This document shows, one piece after another, positions 15,301 through 24,300 of a DNA stretch of 64,000 nt. Numbering within the stretch: the stretch's first letter is position 1; the number at the start of each line of letters is the position of its first letter. Under the pieces are notes generated by a model, which did no database searches, was not told the DNA's origin, and saw only the letters and a list, made by a program, of their open reading frames with translations. The DNA is taken from assembly GCF_000327385.1 (NCBI RefSeq), contig NW_008708898.1, positions 1,137,204 to 1,201,203 of the forward strand, written 5' to 3'. This stretch comes from Lottia gigantea. Taxonomy: Eukaryota; Mollusca; Gastropoda; Lottiidae. Position numbers and translations under genes: made by a program.

Positions 15301-17302
15301 AAAGGACGTCGTGGTCTGGTCCTATTTTTCTGGTAGGAATGTAGTTTGCGCAGGTTGAATAAAGCCAAGTATTAAAGAAGTGTCTAAATGTCCTATTAGA
15401 CTTCAAATACAAATTACTTGATACTTTCCCTTTAAGCGTGACTTGTAAAAGATATCAGTGGAATTCAGACTAAACAATGCATGTATTATATATTCAGATA
15501 ATGTATACAATTAAATTATATAGCTAAAAGATATTTGCACCGATATGTGTATGGCTTTCTCCTCGAGGTCACCAGTCTTCATTGTATGTTTAACAGATGC
15601 AGTCTGCTTCAAAACTTTTCTAGTAACAAATATACTGTATAAATAAATTGCCAGTGTATCAATCAAAAATTTTCCTGGTAAAGGTACATCCGTGTTGTTT
15701 ATAGTAGTAATAAGGTAGATGGGTGAGAGCATACATGTCTGCTGACGAGGGCATCATTGTCTACTGAGGGTATCAATGTCTACTGAGGGTATCAATGTCT
15801 ACTGAGGGTATTCATGTCTACTGAGGGCATCAATGTCTACTGAGGATATTCATGTCTACTGAGGGCATCAATGTCTACTAAGGGTATTCGTGTCTACTTA
15901 GGGTATTCATGTCTACTGAGGGTATTCATGTCTACTGAGGGTATTCATGTCTACTGAGTGCATCAATGTCTACTGAGGGTATTCATGTCTACTGAGGTTA
16001 TTCATGTCTACTAAGGGTATTCATGTCTACTGAGGGTATAAATTCTACTCAGGGCGCAGAATATAAAAATAATATTTTAAATGCCAGAATTAAGGTCTGT
16101 TATCACATGATTTCTGAAAGCTGTCCTGTTGATGTTGTCAAAATGCGTCACATTGTAAGTGCTTATAGGGTACAGGTTTGAATCAGATTTGGGTGAACAT
16201 TATATAAGTATATTATTGAGGTTTGGAAGAGTTGGAAGAGTCTATGGCAATTTTTAGTTAACTGACCAAATTGACACATGATCTGAGGAAATATAATGTT
16301 TTGATCAGATTTTGGGGAAAGTTTTATTCGACAATTTGAGAAATGAAATGAATAAGTTTATGAAAATGAGCAATATAATATGTTGTGCTCTTTTAATAGT
16401 TTTTAGTCCCTGGCTAAAGGAAACTATCCATCTACTATGATTTATCTTGGCACAGCTGTTGATAGGCCCACTCAAAACTTAAACTTTGAAAGCTATAAAA
16501 GAGCATGAAAGGCAATATAGAGGTAGACCTAAAATTTATACTGATCGCTTCTGGATCTCATTAGCCAAACTTAACCAAAGGCAGCTATTAAAGGTTCACA
16601 TGTCAATAGATTTCTTTTAAACACCCAGCACTTCAATAGTTGAACTGGAAATGGTAATTTGGCATTGATGAAAGAATTCTGAAGACATATTAGTCTATAT
16701 ATTATCAAAGTTTCTTTCATAAGCTCAAAAAGTTACAATGTGTCAATATTGAAAGAGATTATAGGATCCAAGGTGTATTCCAGTTACTTCATTCCGATTT
16801 TACATCCAACGATAATGGGTCTTGTTAAGGCAAAAAAAAAAAAAAAAAAAAATCATCGATAATGCCATTTTTCCAACCTCCTTGATAAAATCGAAATGGG
16901 TTTTGACGTCATAACCTTTCTACAATAAGTACATGGGCATTACACACTGGACATGAAATCAGAATAATGCAAATAGTGTCTCTGATACACATACTAAAAC
17001 TAGATAATCTTGAATTTCAAATAGATGATGGCAATGACATACTACATAATACCAGAGACAACATCTCGCATAATGCATAGAATAGTCTCTTAGTGACACT
17101 TAAAAGGCTAATCCACATTTCTACCACCTAAATAGTGTGTTGTGGTTAAAACATTTGAAATTACTTACCCCCGTGGTTGGTCTCTTTGTAAAAATGATCT
17201 ATGTGTTCGCTGTCTACCTCTTGCTGCATTAGTCAATAGTACCACACTTACTAATATAAATACACTTAACAATGTGTTTCTATATCCTAATAATATACAC
17301 AT
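194..17302 (-). CDS. FBN: Fibrillin, N-terminal part (17 coding exons; continues past the left edge)
   Basis: Fibrillins are secreted modular glycoproteins that assemble into extracellular microfibrils, bind calcium through cbEGF domains and tether TGF-beta/BMP complexes. Seventeen minus-strand exons (2275 coding bases, about 758 residues) give this order: signal peptide, Cys-rich unique N-terminal domain ([12 protein letters not shown]), two EGFs, hybrid domain, two cbEGFs, TB1 split over two exons, six cbEGFs, TB2, two cbEGFs. All internal exons except the second join in phase 1 and typical cbEGF exons are 123 or 126 bp, as in vertebrate fibrillins. Motifs such as [28 protein letters not shown] and [12 protein letters not shown] align one-to-one with FBN1. 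Differences: two rather than three N-terminal EGFs, no long proline-rich region after TB1, and one extra cbEGF before TB2. The C-terminal two thirds lie outside the window. LTBP is less likely because the hybrid-cbEGF-cbEGF-TB order and N-terminus are fibrillin-like. Confidence 0.96.
311..468 (-). repeat. Four tandem copies of a 3' splice-site region (~42-44 bp unit)
   Basis: The first bases of exon 17 plus its acceptor and about 30 bp of upstream intron are repeated at 311-352, 353-396, 397-438 and 439-468. Copies 1, 3 and 4 keep the 'cattgatatct' end (AG|ATATCAATG on the minus strand). Copy 2 has lost part of it. Only copy 1 is joined to the full exon. The other copies could act as decoy or alternative acceptors; this is inference. 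Confidence 0.8.
749..874 (-). CDS. FBN: Fibrillin exon 16: cbEGF after TB2 (first)
   Basis: A 126-bp, phase 1-1 exon encoding a cbEGF that begins [17 protein letters not shown] and carries six cysteines. The acceptor is ctAG|ATATAAAC and the donor CGAG|GTAAAAG. It corresponds to FBN1 DINECALDPDICPNGIC. An unrelated plus-strand open frame over the same bases is a shadow. Confidence 0.93.
1213..1422 (-). CDS. FBN: Fibrillin exon 15: TB2 domain
   Basis: A 210-bp, phase 1-1 exon encoding a TGF-beta-binding-protein-like (TB, 8-Cys) domain. It starts [16 protein letters not shown], has the diagnostic CCC triplet (SVCCCSM), and then [21 protein letters not shown], giving eight cysteines. FBN1 TB2 has the same frame (DTHMRSTCY..VTKSECCC..AEYQALC). 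The donor is AAAG|GTCAGT. Confidence 0.94.
1889..2014 (-). CDS. FBN: Fibrillin exon 14: cbEGF preceding TB2
   Basis: A 126-bp, phase 1-1 exon for a cbEGF that begins [17 protein letters not shown] and ends DGRTCL. The donor is CTTG|GTTAGT and the nearest acceptor is tttcAG|ATATTAAC at 2015-2016. The frame stays open upstream through a partial duplicate to a second acceptor after 2089, so an exon of 201 bp (1889-2089) is also possible. Confidence 0.93.
2015..2089 (-). repeat. In-frame 75-bp duplication of the 5' half of fibrillin exon 14
   Basis: Bases 2029-2089 repeat 1953-2014 with few changes: the same acceptor (tgTCAG|ATATCAATG) and the same first half of the cbEGF ([20 protein letters not shown]). 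The second half of the domain is missing, and the frame instead runs through KITIS into the true exon. The offset is 75 bp, a multiple of three, and there is no stop. The outer acceptor would add 25 residues and three cysteines. Usage cannot be judged from sequence. Confidence 0.75.
2206..2328 (-). CDS. FBN: Fibrillin exon 13: cbEGF
   Basis: A 123-bp, phase 1-1 exon for a cbEGF starting [16 protein letters not shown]. It resembles FBN1 DMDECSIRNMCLNGMC. The second residue is Tyr instead of the usual Ile/Met/Val, which is acceptable in the D-X-D/N-E-C calcium-binding motif. The donor is ATCG|GTGAGT. Confidence 0.93.
2772..2897 (-). CDS. FBN: Fibrillin exon 12: cbEGF
   Basis: A 126-bp, phase 1-1 exon for a cbEGF starting [17 protein letters not shown] and ending DGAFCS. 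It is closest to FBN1 DIDECLQNGRICNNGRC. The acceptor is tgTAG|ATCTGAATG and the donor TCAG|GTAGTG. Confidence 0.93.
3268..3390 (-). CDS. FBN: Fibrillin exon 11: cbEGF
   Basis: A 123-bp, phase 1-1 exon for a cbEGF starting [16 protein letters not shown] and ending NRQICY. The phase-preserving donor is TATG|GTAGGT; an overlapping GTAAGC four bases further on would break the phase. The ending resembles the first DVDEC domain after TB1 in FBN1. Confidence 0.92.
3391..3453 (-). repeat. Decayed duplicate of the 5' half of fibrillin exon 11
   Basis: Directly upstream (minus strand) of exon 11 is a second copy of its acceptor and first ~50 coding bases: AG|ATTTGGATGTATGTAAAC.. against AG|ATATGGATGAATGTAAAA... 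The copy reads roughly [12 protein letters not shown] and then diverges. The offset is about 61 bp, not a multiple of three, so it cannot be used in frame as the exon 14 duplicate could. Confidence 0.7.
3604..3726 (-). CDS. FBN: Fibrillin exon 10: cbEGF (candidate extra domain)
   Basis: A 123-bp, phase 1-1 exon for a cbEGF starting [16 protein letters not shown] and ending SGLFCS. The donor is TCAG|GTTTGT. With this exon there are five complete cbEGFs between the TB1-linked EGF and TB2, against four in FBN1, and this one has the weakest one-to-one partner. Confidence 0.92.
3825..3992 (-). CDS. FBN: Fibrillin exon 9: end of TB1 plus following EGF
   Basis: A 168-bp, phase 1-1 exon. It starts DAWERLC, which gives the eighth TB1 cysteine, then a short linker [10 protein letters not shown], then an [23 protein letters not shown]1 has a long proline-rich stretch at the linker position followed by VTDYCQLVRYLCQNGRC. 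The mollusc-type gene therefore has only a ten-residue linker here. Confidence 0.93.
4363..4515 (-). CDS. FBN: Fibrillin exon 8: first part of TB1
   Basis: A 153-bp, phase 1-1 exon encoding [15 protein letters not shown], the CCC triplet (LKDCCCTIG) and [10 protein letters not shown]. That is seven of the eight TB cysteines; the eighth is in exon 9. The acceptor is tgcAG|GTATTC and the donor CAAG|GTATGA. It corresponds to FBN1 VRPGYCYTALTNGRC. Confidence 0.93.
4516..5909 (-). other. Fibrillin intron, nothing further seen
   Basis: A 1.4-kb AT-rich intron between TB1 and the preceding cbEGF. The short open frames here have no recognisable domain or splice support. A small near-palindrome (ggtcagttgactgacc) is present at about 5513-5528. 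Confidence 0.7.
5910..6035 (-). CDS. FBN: Fibrillin exon 7: second cbEGF after hybrid domain
   Basis: A 126-bp, phase 1-1 exon for a cbEGF starting [17 protein letters not shown] and containing [15 protein letters not shown], nearly the FBN1 sequence SYFCKCPPGFYTSPD. The donor is CCA|GTAAGTT. Confidence 0.94.
6246..6371 (-). CDS. FBN: Fibrillin exon 6: first cbEGF after hybrid domain
   Basis: A 126-bp, phase 1-1 exon for a cbEGF starting [17 protein letters not shown], almost the FBN1 DVDECQAIPGLCQGGNC. The donor is GAAG|GTAAAG. This domain follows the hybrid domain directly, an arrangement specific to the fibrillin N-terminus. Confidence 0.95.
6605..6802 (-). CDS. FBN: Fibrillin exon 5: hybrid domain 1
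   Basis: A 198-bp, phase 1-1 exon of 66 residues. It begins [16 protein letters not shown] and ends [22 protein letters not shown]1 hybrid domain 1 reads [31 protein letters not shown], so this is the strongest single identification in the gene. It carries CC rather than CCC, as in that domain. In vertebrates this part takes part in fibrillin assembly and LTBP interaction. Confidence 0.97.
7029..7124 (-). CDS. FBN: Fibrillin exon 4: EGF preceding hybrid domain
   Basis: A 96-bp, phase 1-1 exon for a non-calcium [31 protein letters not shown]. It matches FBN1 EGF3 (VCESGCLNGGRC..RCACTYGFTGPQC). The acceptor is ttcAG|TTAAATG and the donor CAAG|GTAGTT. Confidence 0.92.
7446..7553 (-). CDS. FBN: Fibrillin exon 3: first EGF
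   Basis: A 108-bp, phase 1-1 exon for [22 protein letters not shown], corresponding to FBN1 EGF1 (PICRHSCGDGFCSRPNMC). The FBN1 EGF2 equivalent is not seen in the intron 7125-7445. Confidence 0.9.
7554..9511 (-). other. Fibrillin intron 2, nothing recognised
   Basis: A 2-kb AT-rich intron. A plus-strand frame is open for 141 codons (8974-9399) with one hydrophobic stretch ([15 protein letters not shown]). It has no recognised domain and no splice context, and it is antisense to fibrillin, so I treat it as chance. Confidence 0.6.
9512..9594 (-). CDS. FBN: Fibrillin exon 2: unique N-terminal domain
   Basis: An 83-bp exon, phase 2 in and phase 1 out. With one base from exon 1 it reads [23 protein letters not shown], the fibrillin unique N-terminal (FUN) domain (FBN1 GPNVCGSRYNAYCCPGWK..NQCIV). 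In vertebrates this region drives head-to-tail assembly. The donor is ATTC|GTAAGT and the acceptor ttcAG|ACCAAAT. Confidence 0.94.
10850..11820. repeat. Minisatellite, 37-bp unit
   Basis: About 25 imperfect copies of a unit like 'ttatcttgtttgatattgtc' followed by 'tagaaactaacaattac'. Spacing between successive 'tgtctag' motifs is 37 bp in the best-preserved part (11284, 11321, 11358). It lies in fibrillin intron 1. Confidence 0.85.
12870..13760. repeat. Minisatellite, 52-bp unit
   Basis: About 16 well-conserved copies built on 'tgtaactttgaacacataac' and 'cattgttatcgtcttgttac'. The 52-bp period is read from 'tgttatcg' at 13201, 13253 and 13305. Copies differ mainly at 'gttactgattt/gactt' and 'tatttg/tatgtg'. 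The high homogeneity suggests recent expansion. It lies in fibrillin intron 1. Confidence 0.9.
15733..16045. repeat. Minisatellite, 19-bp unit
   Basis: About 16 copies of 'catcaatgtctactgaggg' and its variant 'tattcatgtctactgaggg'. It lies in fibrillin intron 1. Confidence 0.88.
17169..17302 (-). CDS. FBN: Fibrillin exon 1: signal peptide and start codon
   Basis: The ATG is at 17300-17302 (minus strand). It encodes [20 protein letters not shown].., a clear signal peptide with a hydrophobic core and probable cleavage near TNAA, followed by a basic stretch [17 protein letters not shown]. The donor is CGGGG|GTAAGT. The split Gly completes GPNVCGSR across the 7.6-kb intron, exactly as in FBN1 (KGPNVCGSR), which supports both exon and start. 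Confidence 0.9.
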
Positions 17303-18110
17303 GATTAAATATTAATTATCACAATTAAGCTAATGAGAATGGTAAAAAATTAAAGCCACGATGATCACATTTAATCCAATATTGAAATATCAATCCATGA
17401 TGTTCTACATAACGTTAGACCTAATCATAGCACAAAAATAGCTGAGTGTTGTAAAATTTCTAAGTGCCCTCTTAACTTTCACGTTCAAACTTTTAATAAT
17501 TTGAACCAGACCATTAAATTAGTGAAATTTTAAACGACGAAAGTGTGTCTCCAAAAGTCATTAAGAAGCATAAATCATAATTATACTGCACTCCTATTTT
17601 TTTTTAATTCTGCAATAAGTCCACTTGAAAAGGTTCCTGCTACACTCCAAAACGTCCACTAAAACAACGACCTAAGGCCACTAATGGACTGTTAGTCTGC
17701 CTTATAACTCTGTCTCAGCTATCCTGTTCATACTCCAATACCCGATTTCTTACTCCAACTTAAATACAGTGTATTTGTTAGAAAACAGGTCTAGTATAGA
17801 ATAACTTAAGTGAAGTCTACACGGTTAAAATGGTTTTTAGATGAGAAGACATATAATATTATACAAATATAACTTCTTTCTTATTAGATTATTGATAGCA
17901 TCTTAGTATCAGCTTACACTTGACAACTCAATTTTTTTTTCAAATTGAGATTTAAATTACTTCTACACTATATAATATCGTTTGATATATGGCTCGTTTA
18001 TTGTAGGTTCTTTATCATTTGTGTACACTGAATGAAAAGAGCTAAATAAACAGTTTTTGTACGACAAAATTCGGCATGTAATTAATTTCCTTAATTGTGG
18101 GATCATGCAT
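17303..18110. other. Fibrillin 5' flank
   Basis: AT-rich sequence upstream of the fibrillin ATG that should contain the 5' UTR and promoter. I see no convincing TATA box, CpG-rich block or coding frame. Confidence 0.5.
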
Positions 18111-18115
18111 TTCTA

Positions 18116-18192
18116 CTAGAAGAATAGAATAGAATAGAATAGAATAGAATAGAATAGAATAGAATAGAATAGAATAGAATAGAATAGAATAG
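18116..18192. repeat. Microsatellite (AGAAT)n
   Basis: About 15 nearly perfect copies of the pentanucleotide agaat in the interval between the fibrillin and SAXO start codons. Confidence 0.95.
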
Positions 18193-18194
18193 AT

Positions 18195-19375
18195 TTAGAA
18201 GTATGCTAATGTATATTTATAATTATAGGATGATGGTTTATCAAGAATTGATATAATGCTTTATAAAATCAAATCATAGATTGATAATACTTGAAAATAA
18301 AGTAATGGTATGTCAATAGTTATAGATTAATGGTTGATTTAGAAATAGAGTAATGGTATATTAATATCTACAGATTGATGGCTTATCTAGAAATATAGTA
18401 ATGGTATATCAATAGTTATAGATTGATGGTTGATTTAGAAATAGAGTAATGGTATATTAATATCTACAGATTGATGGTTGATTTAGAAATATAGTAATGG
18501 TATATCAATATCTATTGATTGATGATTGATCTAGAAGTAGAGTAATGGTATATCAATATCTACAGATTGATGGTTGATCTAGAAATATAGTAATGGTATA
18601 TTAATATCTACAGATTGATGGTTTATCTAGAAATATAGTAATGGTGTATCAATATCTATAGATTAATGGTTGATTTAGAAATAGAGTAATGGTATATTAA
18701 TATCTACAGATTGATGGTTTATCTAGAAATATAGTAATGGTATATCAATATCTATAGATTAATGGTTGATTTAGAAATAAAGTAATGGTATATTAATATC
18801 TACAGATTGATGGTTTATCTAGAAATATAGTAATGGTATATCAATATCTATAGATTGATGGTTGATCTAGAAGTAGAGTAATGGTATATCAATATCTACA
18901 GATTGATGTTGATCTAGAAATATAGTAATGGTATATCAATATCTATAGTTTGATGGTTGGTCTAAAAGTAGAGTAATGGTATATCAATAGTTATAGATTA
19001 ATAGTTGATCTAGAAATATAGTAATGGTACATCGATAGCTATAGTTTGATGGTTGATCTAGAAGTATAGTAATGGTATATCAATAGTTATAGATTAATAG
19101 TTGATCTAGAAATATAGTAATGGTACATCGATAGCTATAGTTTGATGGTTGATCTAGAAGTAGAGTAATGGTATATCAATATCTTTAAATTGATCCTTTA
19201 TCTAGAAATATAGTATTGTTATATTAATAGCTATAGATTAATGGTTGATCTAGAAATATAGTAATGTTATATCAATAGTTATAGATTAATGGTTGATCTA
19301 GAAATATAGTAATGTTATATTAATAGCTATAGATTAATGGTTGATCTAGAAATATAATAATGCTATATAGATTAG
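18195..19375. repeat. Minisatellite, 48-bp unit
   Basis: About 24 copies of a unit containing 'gtaatggtatatcaatatct', 'atagattgatggttgatcta' and 'gaaatata'. The period is read from 'gtaatgg' at 18544 and 18592. It occupies over a quarter of the interval between the divergent fibrillin and SAXO start codons. Confidence 0.9.
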
Positions 19376-19907
19376 TATATCAATTCGGGTGCCCGAAACT
19401 TGCGTCTTATTTATAATATCGATTATAGGAAATACTGTATACGGATCATTGTTGATTATCCAGTCCTTAACGGTTCTACAATTGGCAGTTATTAGAAAAA
19501 TTTTCAAAAAAACGGATAATCAAAGATAGACATGGCTAAGATAGCTGAAATTTCGACAGTAAACAGTGAAGACTATTACAGTTTAGGTAAGGTGAACGAT
19601 TCCCGTTTCTGAGACCAAGGTACAATTGGCTTTCGAAAATGGTGAACCTTGTCTTTTAATGAATCTATGTAACTTGCGTTATTTGATCTTTGATCTATTT
19701 GATTTGATCTGAGGTTTTCCTCATTTTAATTGTATGATTCCTCTATTTAAGCTGATGTGGATTAATAGTTTAGTTATCTCTTACAAAACTAAAAACGCAC
19801 GTTTCTGAAAAAAATCCTTTTCATTTCGTTTCGCTTGAATTATGTCTAGATGGCTAGACGGATATTAAAATTAATTTTTTTGTGATATTCTTTGTAATTC
19901 AAATAGC

Positions 19908-19977
19908 CTCTAGACCGAAACATCTGCCTCTATCCCAGTCTCTGATAGTTATTTTGAAAGTTGTCCGCTGGTGTAGG
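19908..19977 (+). mobile_element. Partial MITE copy (family of 21683-21813)
   Basis: 'gaccgaaacatctgcctcta' then 'cccagtctctgatag..gtccgctggtgtagg' aligns with the left half of the MITE at 21683-21813. Only the left terminal repeat and adjacent interior are present. Confidence 0.55.
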
Positions 19978-19979
19978 GA

Positions 19980-20613
19980 GATTATTTTGAGAGATCTGGA
20001 GGTGCGGGATTTATAACCTATTTATTTAAATCGCCTAGATATATTCGGAAAGATGGATATTTTTGTAGTTCAATCATACCATCATTTTCCCACTACACCA
20101 TTTAACAAAACTGGTCTCTCGATGGCCATTTAAAACTGCGGGCGCAGCCAAAAGTTCAAGGGTCGCAGGGTCACGTGATACTAACGGCGATACCCAGCAC
20201 TAATTTATTGTCATCGTTAAGGTAGGCCTAATTTAAAAGTATAGAATTTGTAAACTTGGTTATAGTCCTTCTTCATGGTGTCATAAGTGTACCGTGGGAG
20301 AGGGGGTTTCATAGGCGTAAGTCTGTTCTCCAATCCTTTTCTTAGGAATAAAATATTGTTTACAAAAAAAAAGTGTACAAAAGAATCTCTCTATATACCA
20401 ATAAATCAATTAAACTAAGTAGTTTTCAATTATCATTTAGTTTATATAGAGCTATTCTTTAGCCATGGCACGTAGTAAGTCCAGTTGATGAATATATGCA
20501 CTTGTTGACCAAGTTTGTGAATTTTATGTGCATTCTAAGAGGTAATATCCTTTCAATGTTAGAAAATCCCCATAAAACAGATTTTTTCTGATGATATAAC
20601 TGTCATATCATCT
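19980..20613. other. Intergenic, nothing recognised
   Basis: Unique-looking AT-rich sequence between the partial MITE copies, with no coding frame or domain. Confidence 0.5.
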
Positions 20614-20655
20614 ATAAGAGGCTGGAATAAAGGCAGATATTTCGGATTAATAGAA
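20614..20655 (-). mobile_element. Solo MITE terminus (family of 21683-21813)
   Basis: 'aagaggctggaataaaggca' followed by 'gatatttcggattaatag' is the reverse complement of the same terminal repeat (..ccgaaatatctgcctttattccagcctctt..). Only one end is recognisable. Confidence 0.5.
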
Positions 20656-21244
20656 TCTGCTAATACATAAGATCTGAAACCGATTCGTTCTGGGTTGAAA
20701 TTACGCGGCGCAACGCTAACACTATATACGTTTCATTTTGAAATGGTCATAGCAAATTTTGTTGCTCAGACCACAAAAATATAATGATAAAGATATGAAA
20801 AATGGAGTTATCTCCCTTTTACCGTTCAAGAAAACAAAGCACAAAATGTTCATTCATGTATTCACTTGATATTTTCAATAATAGCAATGAAAAATATTCT
20901 CTATGTTTATATTAACTATAGCCGTTGAAACTCATAATAATAAAATGAATAATATTATATTCGTTATGTTTCAGTAATTTGAAAATTTTAATCGAAACCA
21001 GAATCGTCCATTCTCAATGATAGGGGGAAATCTTTCGGTACAAAAAGGATTCCATTCGAAGTACTTTATTACTACATACAATATTTATTTCGCAATATTA
21101 AGTCTGTGTGGATCTTTTTATATTTGTTCAATTTAAGCCTCTATTTCTTGCCGGTTTATAATAAAACTTTTGGGTTAATCCATTTAGTTTACCTACTTAG
21201 TTGCTATGATCGGACGCCATATTGGATCAACAAGCTGTCAATCG

Positions 21245-21257
21245 CTTGCTTAGCAAC
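21245..21257 (+). promoter_or_regulatory. X-box-like RFX site upstream of SAXO
   Basis: CTTGCTTAGCAAC is an imperfect inverted repeat (CTTGCT-T-AGCAAC) close to the RFX X-box (GTTGCC-N1-3-GGCAAC). The right half matches the RGYAAC half-site fully and the left half is weaker. It lies 98 bp before the SAXO ATG, within the usual range for X-boxes of ciliary genes. A further isolated half-site, GTTGCTAT, is at 21200. Function is inferred. Confidence 0.5.
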
Positions 21258-21354
21258 TAGTAAATTGTTGATGAATATCACAGTTTACAGTTAAAGTACC
21301 ATTTTATTTCTGTTCTTAGCTGTTTGTTACACCTTCATATCTTGTTAAAGAATA

Positions 21355-21392
21355 ATGGTGAAAAGGTGTATCTGCGAAATATGCACGTGTGG
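21355..21392 (+). CDS. SAXO: SAXO exon 1: Cys-rich N-terminus
   Basis: ATG at 21355 starts MVKRCICEICTCG and the exon ends at the donor GG|GTAAGT (phase 2). The exon was placed because this short peptide completes the conserved CxCxxCxCG start of the family. Stops precede it in frame, so the start is well fixed. Confidence 0.9.
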
Positions 21393-24300
21393 GTAAGTTA
21401 TCGTTGAAAAATGAACTTTCTTCATTTTGGAAAACAATTTCTTTCTCTTCTTCTGAATTCTGTGTATGTTTGTTTGTCATTGTGTATCTGTGTATCTGTG
21501 ACGTGAGATTATTTTTCTGTGGATTGATAGAGTCCTTGTAGAGTTAAAACAATTAAAATTTTACAAGGATAGACTTTTTAATTTTGAAATTTATGAATGG
21601 TGATCTAAGTTATGAGGGTGAGTTACGGCAGCCATATTTTGAAATTTTTGTATAGTTTCAGCAAACTGCAGGCAAACTGCATGTTAGTCTGAAACACCTG
21701 CCTCTATTCCAGCCTCTGATGGATTTTTTGACAGTGTTGTCAGCTGGAGTAGAGTTAGTAAGGCATCTGTCCAAATAGCTATTAGAGGCTGGAGTCAGAT
21801 GTTTCAGTCTAACTGCACATATGTTTTGTTTTATACTGTAAAAAACTGTTCTAAACCTTAAAATAAGTTCAATCTAACCCTAACAAAGACCCTCATCATA
21901 AAGGCAGCTGCAGTCTGTTGATGCCGTATTGTGAAAAATATTTTCTATTTACGGCAGAATACAATATTAATGTCTGTTGTTTTACACAGTTAGACTGCAG
22001 TTACAAGAGTTACTTCCAAAGCCTATGCTATTAGTAATATGAATAATGAAGCAAAGGCTTCCTATGAAGAAACCTTTGCCTTCTTTTATGGCACATGTTG
22101 TATATTAATGCTTACTATCTTACTATGGCTATCATTTATCTTTTAAAAGAGGAATCCTTAAGAAATGCTGTGCAGAATAACTAAATTGTGTAGTCTCTCT
22201 TTGATATTATGCACTGTTCTTTTTGTTCAACCAGCTAGTAGATTGTGACACAATTTTGGTAGGCACTCATTATAAGTGTGATAATTTTGTACTAAAAAGT
22301 TGACAACACAATTATATCATCAATGATTAAACCCTGTGTAATACCAGTGCTGAATTCAATATAGCCAGAACGTGATATCATAATTATAGAGGTTTGTTTT
22401 AGGTTAACTGAAATGATTTGAAAATATAAACTTTCAATGGTACAGAACAAATCTGTCGTTATAATGTCACCTTATTTGTTGTTCCTCACCTTAATGATAA
22501 TGTAATGACCACTGATGTTCAAAAGACTTCCTTGGCATTTATGAGATAATGATGTGATTTATGTTTTAGGCGCCATCGGTGCCCACACCGGCCCAATGCA
22601 CCAATTGGTCGAGGAGACAGAGAGTGTTTATTAACAGAATATAACACCACATATCGTCAACATCCCATGCAACCAAGAGAAAGTTTTAAACCACCAAATG
22701 TTGCTGTTAAAGCAGATGCTGCCATGGATGATAAAACTACACACAGGTTTGTACCTTTTATTGATCTGTTAATGAGGTCTAGTCATTAGACCCCTTAATA
22801 ACTTTTGATTGGTGATCAAGAATTTTGAGCATAATGGCATGCATTTTAGTTGTACTAAACTAAAAAGTAATCATTCATTGATCATACAATTTAATTTTTT
22901 TATAGGCTAAATTGATATTTTTCTATGAATAAAATAATAATAAAATTTAGTAAATTATTGCTTGATATAAGCTTAAACTTAAAAGCATTATTCAGCCAGA
23001 AAGTCAAAATGGAATAAATAAATTTTTACAATAAGCATAGGAGGTCAGCACATATGAACAAGAATCAAGATTTTTCTATCAACGGTTTTTGAGTTATTGC
23101 CCTTGACTAAGGAAAAAAAACGTCAGAATTTGTTTATGAACACAATAGAGACTACAGTTTTCATCCAATTAAAATGAAATTTAGTGTGATCATTTATCAT
23201 GATGAGATCTTGATCAAGTTTGAATTTGACAATTTCTTTGGAGTTATTGCCTTTGACTTATTATAAACACGTCAAAATTTGTTTGTGAACACTATAGAGA
23301 CTACAGTTTTCATCTGATATTAATGAAATCTGGTGTGATCATCTATTACAATGAGATCTTGGTCTAGTTTGAAATTGACAATTTTTCAATGAATGGAATT
23401 TTAGAAATCACATCCTTGTATCAGGACTGAACAGCCGGTAGGGCCAGATTTGTCAGTTTCAATAAATCGTAAAAATCTTATTTGAGAATCATGAGATTTT
23501 ATGAAAGAACTTTTGTTACTTAAAAACAAACTAAAAATCTTGTATTGAAGTGTAGTATATTTCCAACTAATTAGATTCTATTTTGATTTGATTTTAATTT
23601 TAATAGAAAGGTGGCCATATATGTCAATTAGATACGTTGGAATCCCTGTGGAGTTTAGATTGAGTCTAATACCAAAGATGCGACATGGAGTCAGCTATTG
23701 ACCCCTATCACAATTTATTTTAAACTGCATAGTATGTGACCCTTGAAAAAGAGTTGTACCCCCTTAGTAGCCTACTTTCAATTAATAGCCTAATTCTTTA
23801 CCACATGCCACCTATCTATGAAATTACATTCAATACTTATTCAAGAGATTATTAAAATATTAAATAATAAATATAAAGATAAGCAGATTAATGAATATCA
23901 ATAAATATCTCTGATTGAATTATAAGTCTTGGTTTTATATCTTTATCTCATAACTTAGCTAGCAACGAGTCTATAGTGTTACTTTTGTGCAAGGATTTTA
24001 TTTTTGTACTTTGTTAGTTTTATTTTATTTACTATGTGTTAGTTTGTGATTTCATAATTACTGGTACCACAGACAACAGTGTTCCAAGTGGCTTTTACCA
24101 ATTGATATCACTTTATATAAAGGTCTTCCGCTTGAAGTTGGACTGTATTTACTTATACTCTCAGTGTTATAAAGATTAAGCTTCATTTGATCATCCCACA
24201 ATATGAATATATGGATCCATCTGAACGTATATTAAATCATTTAAATATCATATGAAATAAGGTTTGGCATCTGCAAGACTTTCATTCTCCCCTCATATCT

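Larger units (their letters stand above)
9595..17168 (-). other. Fibrillin intron 1 (7.6 kb), repeat-rich
   Basis: A large first intron between the signal-peptide exon and the FUN exon, typical of extracellular-matrix genes. It holds three minisatellites (listed separately) and a run of about 20 A at roughly 16832-16851. Around 16480-16600 a short plus-strand stretch reads like [15 protein letters not shown], possibly a decayed LINE tail, but the match is too short to call. The remainder is plain AT-rich DNA. Confidence 0.7.

Noticed and set aside
16480-16600. LINE ORF2 tail ([15 protein letters not shown])
   Set aside because: The match is too short and has in-frame stops on both sides; it is noted only in the intron description.
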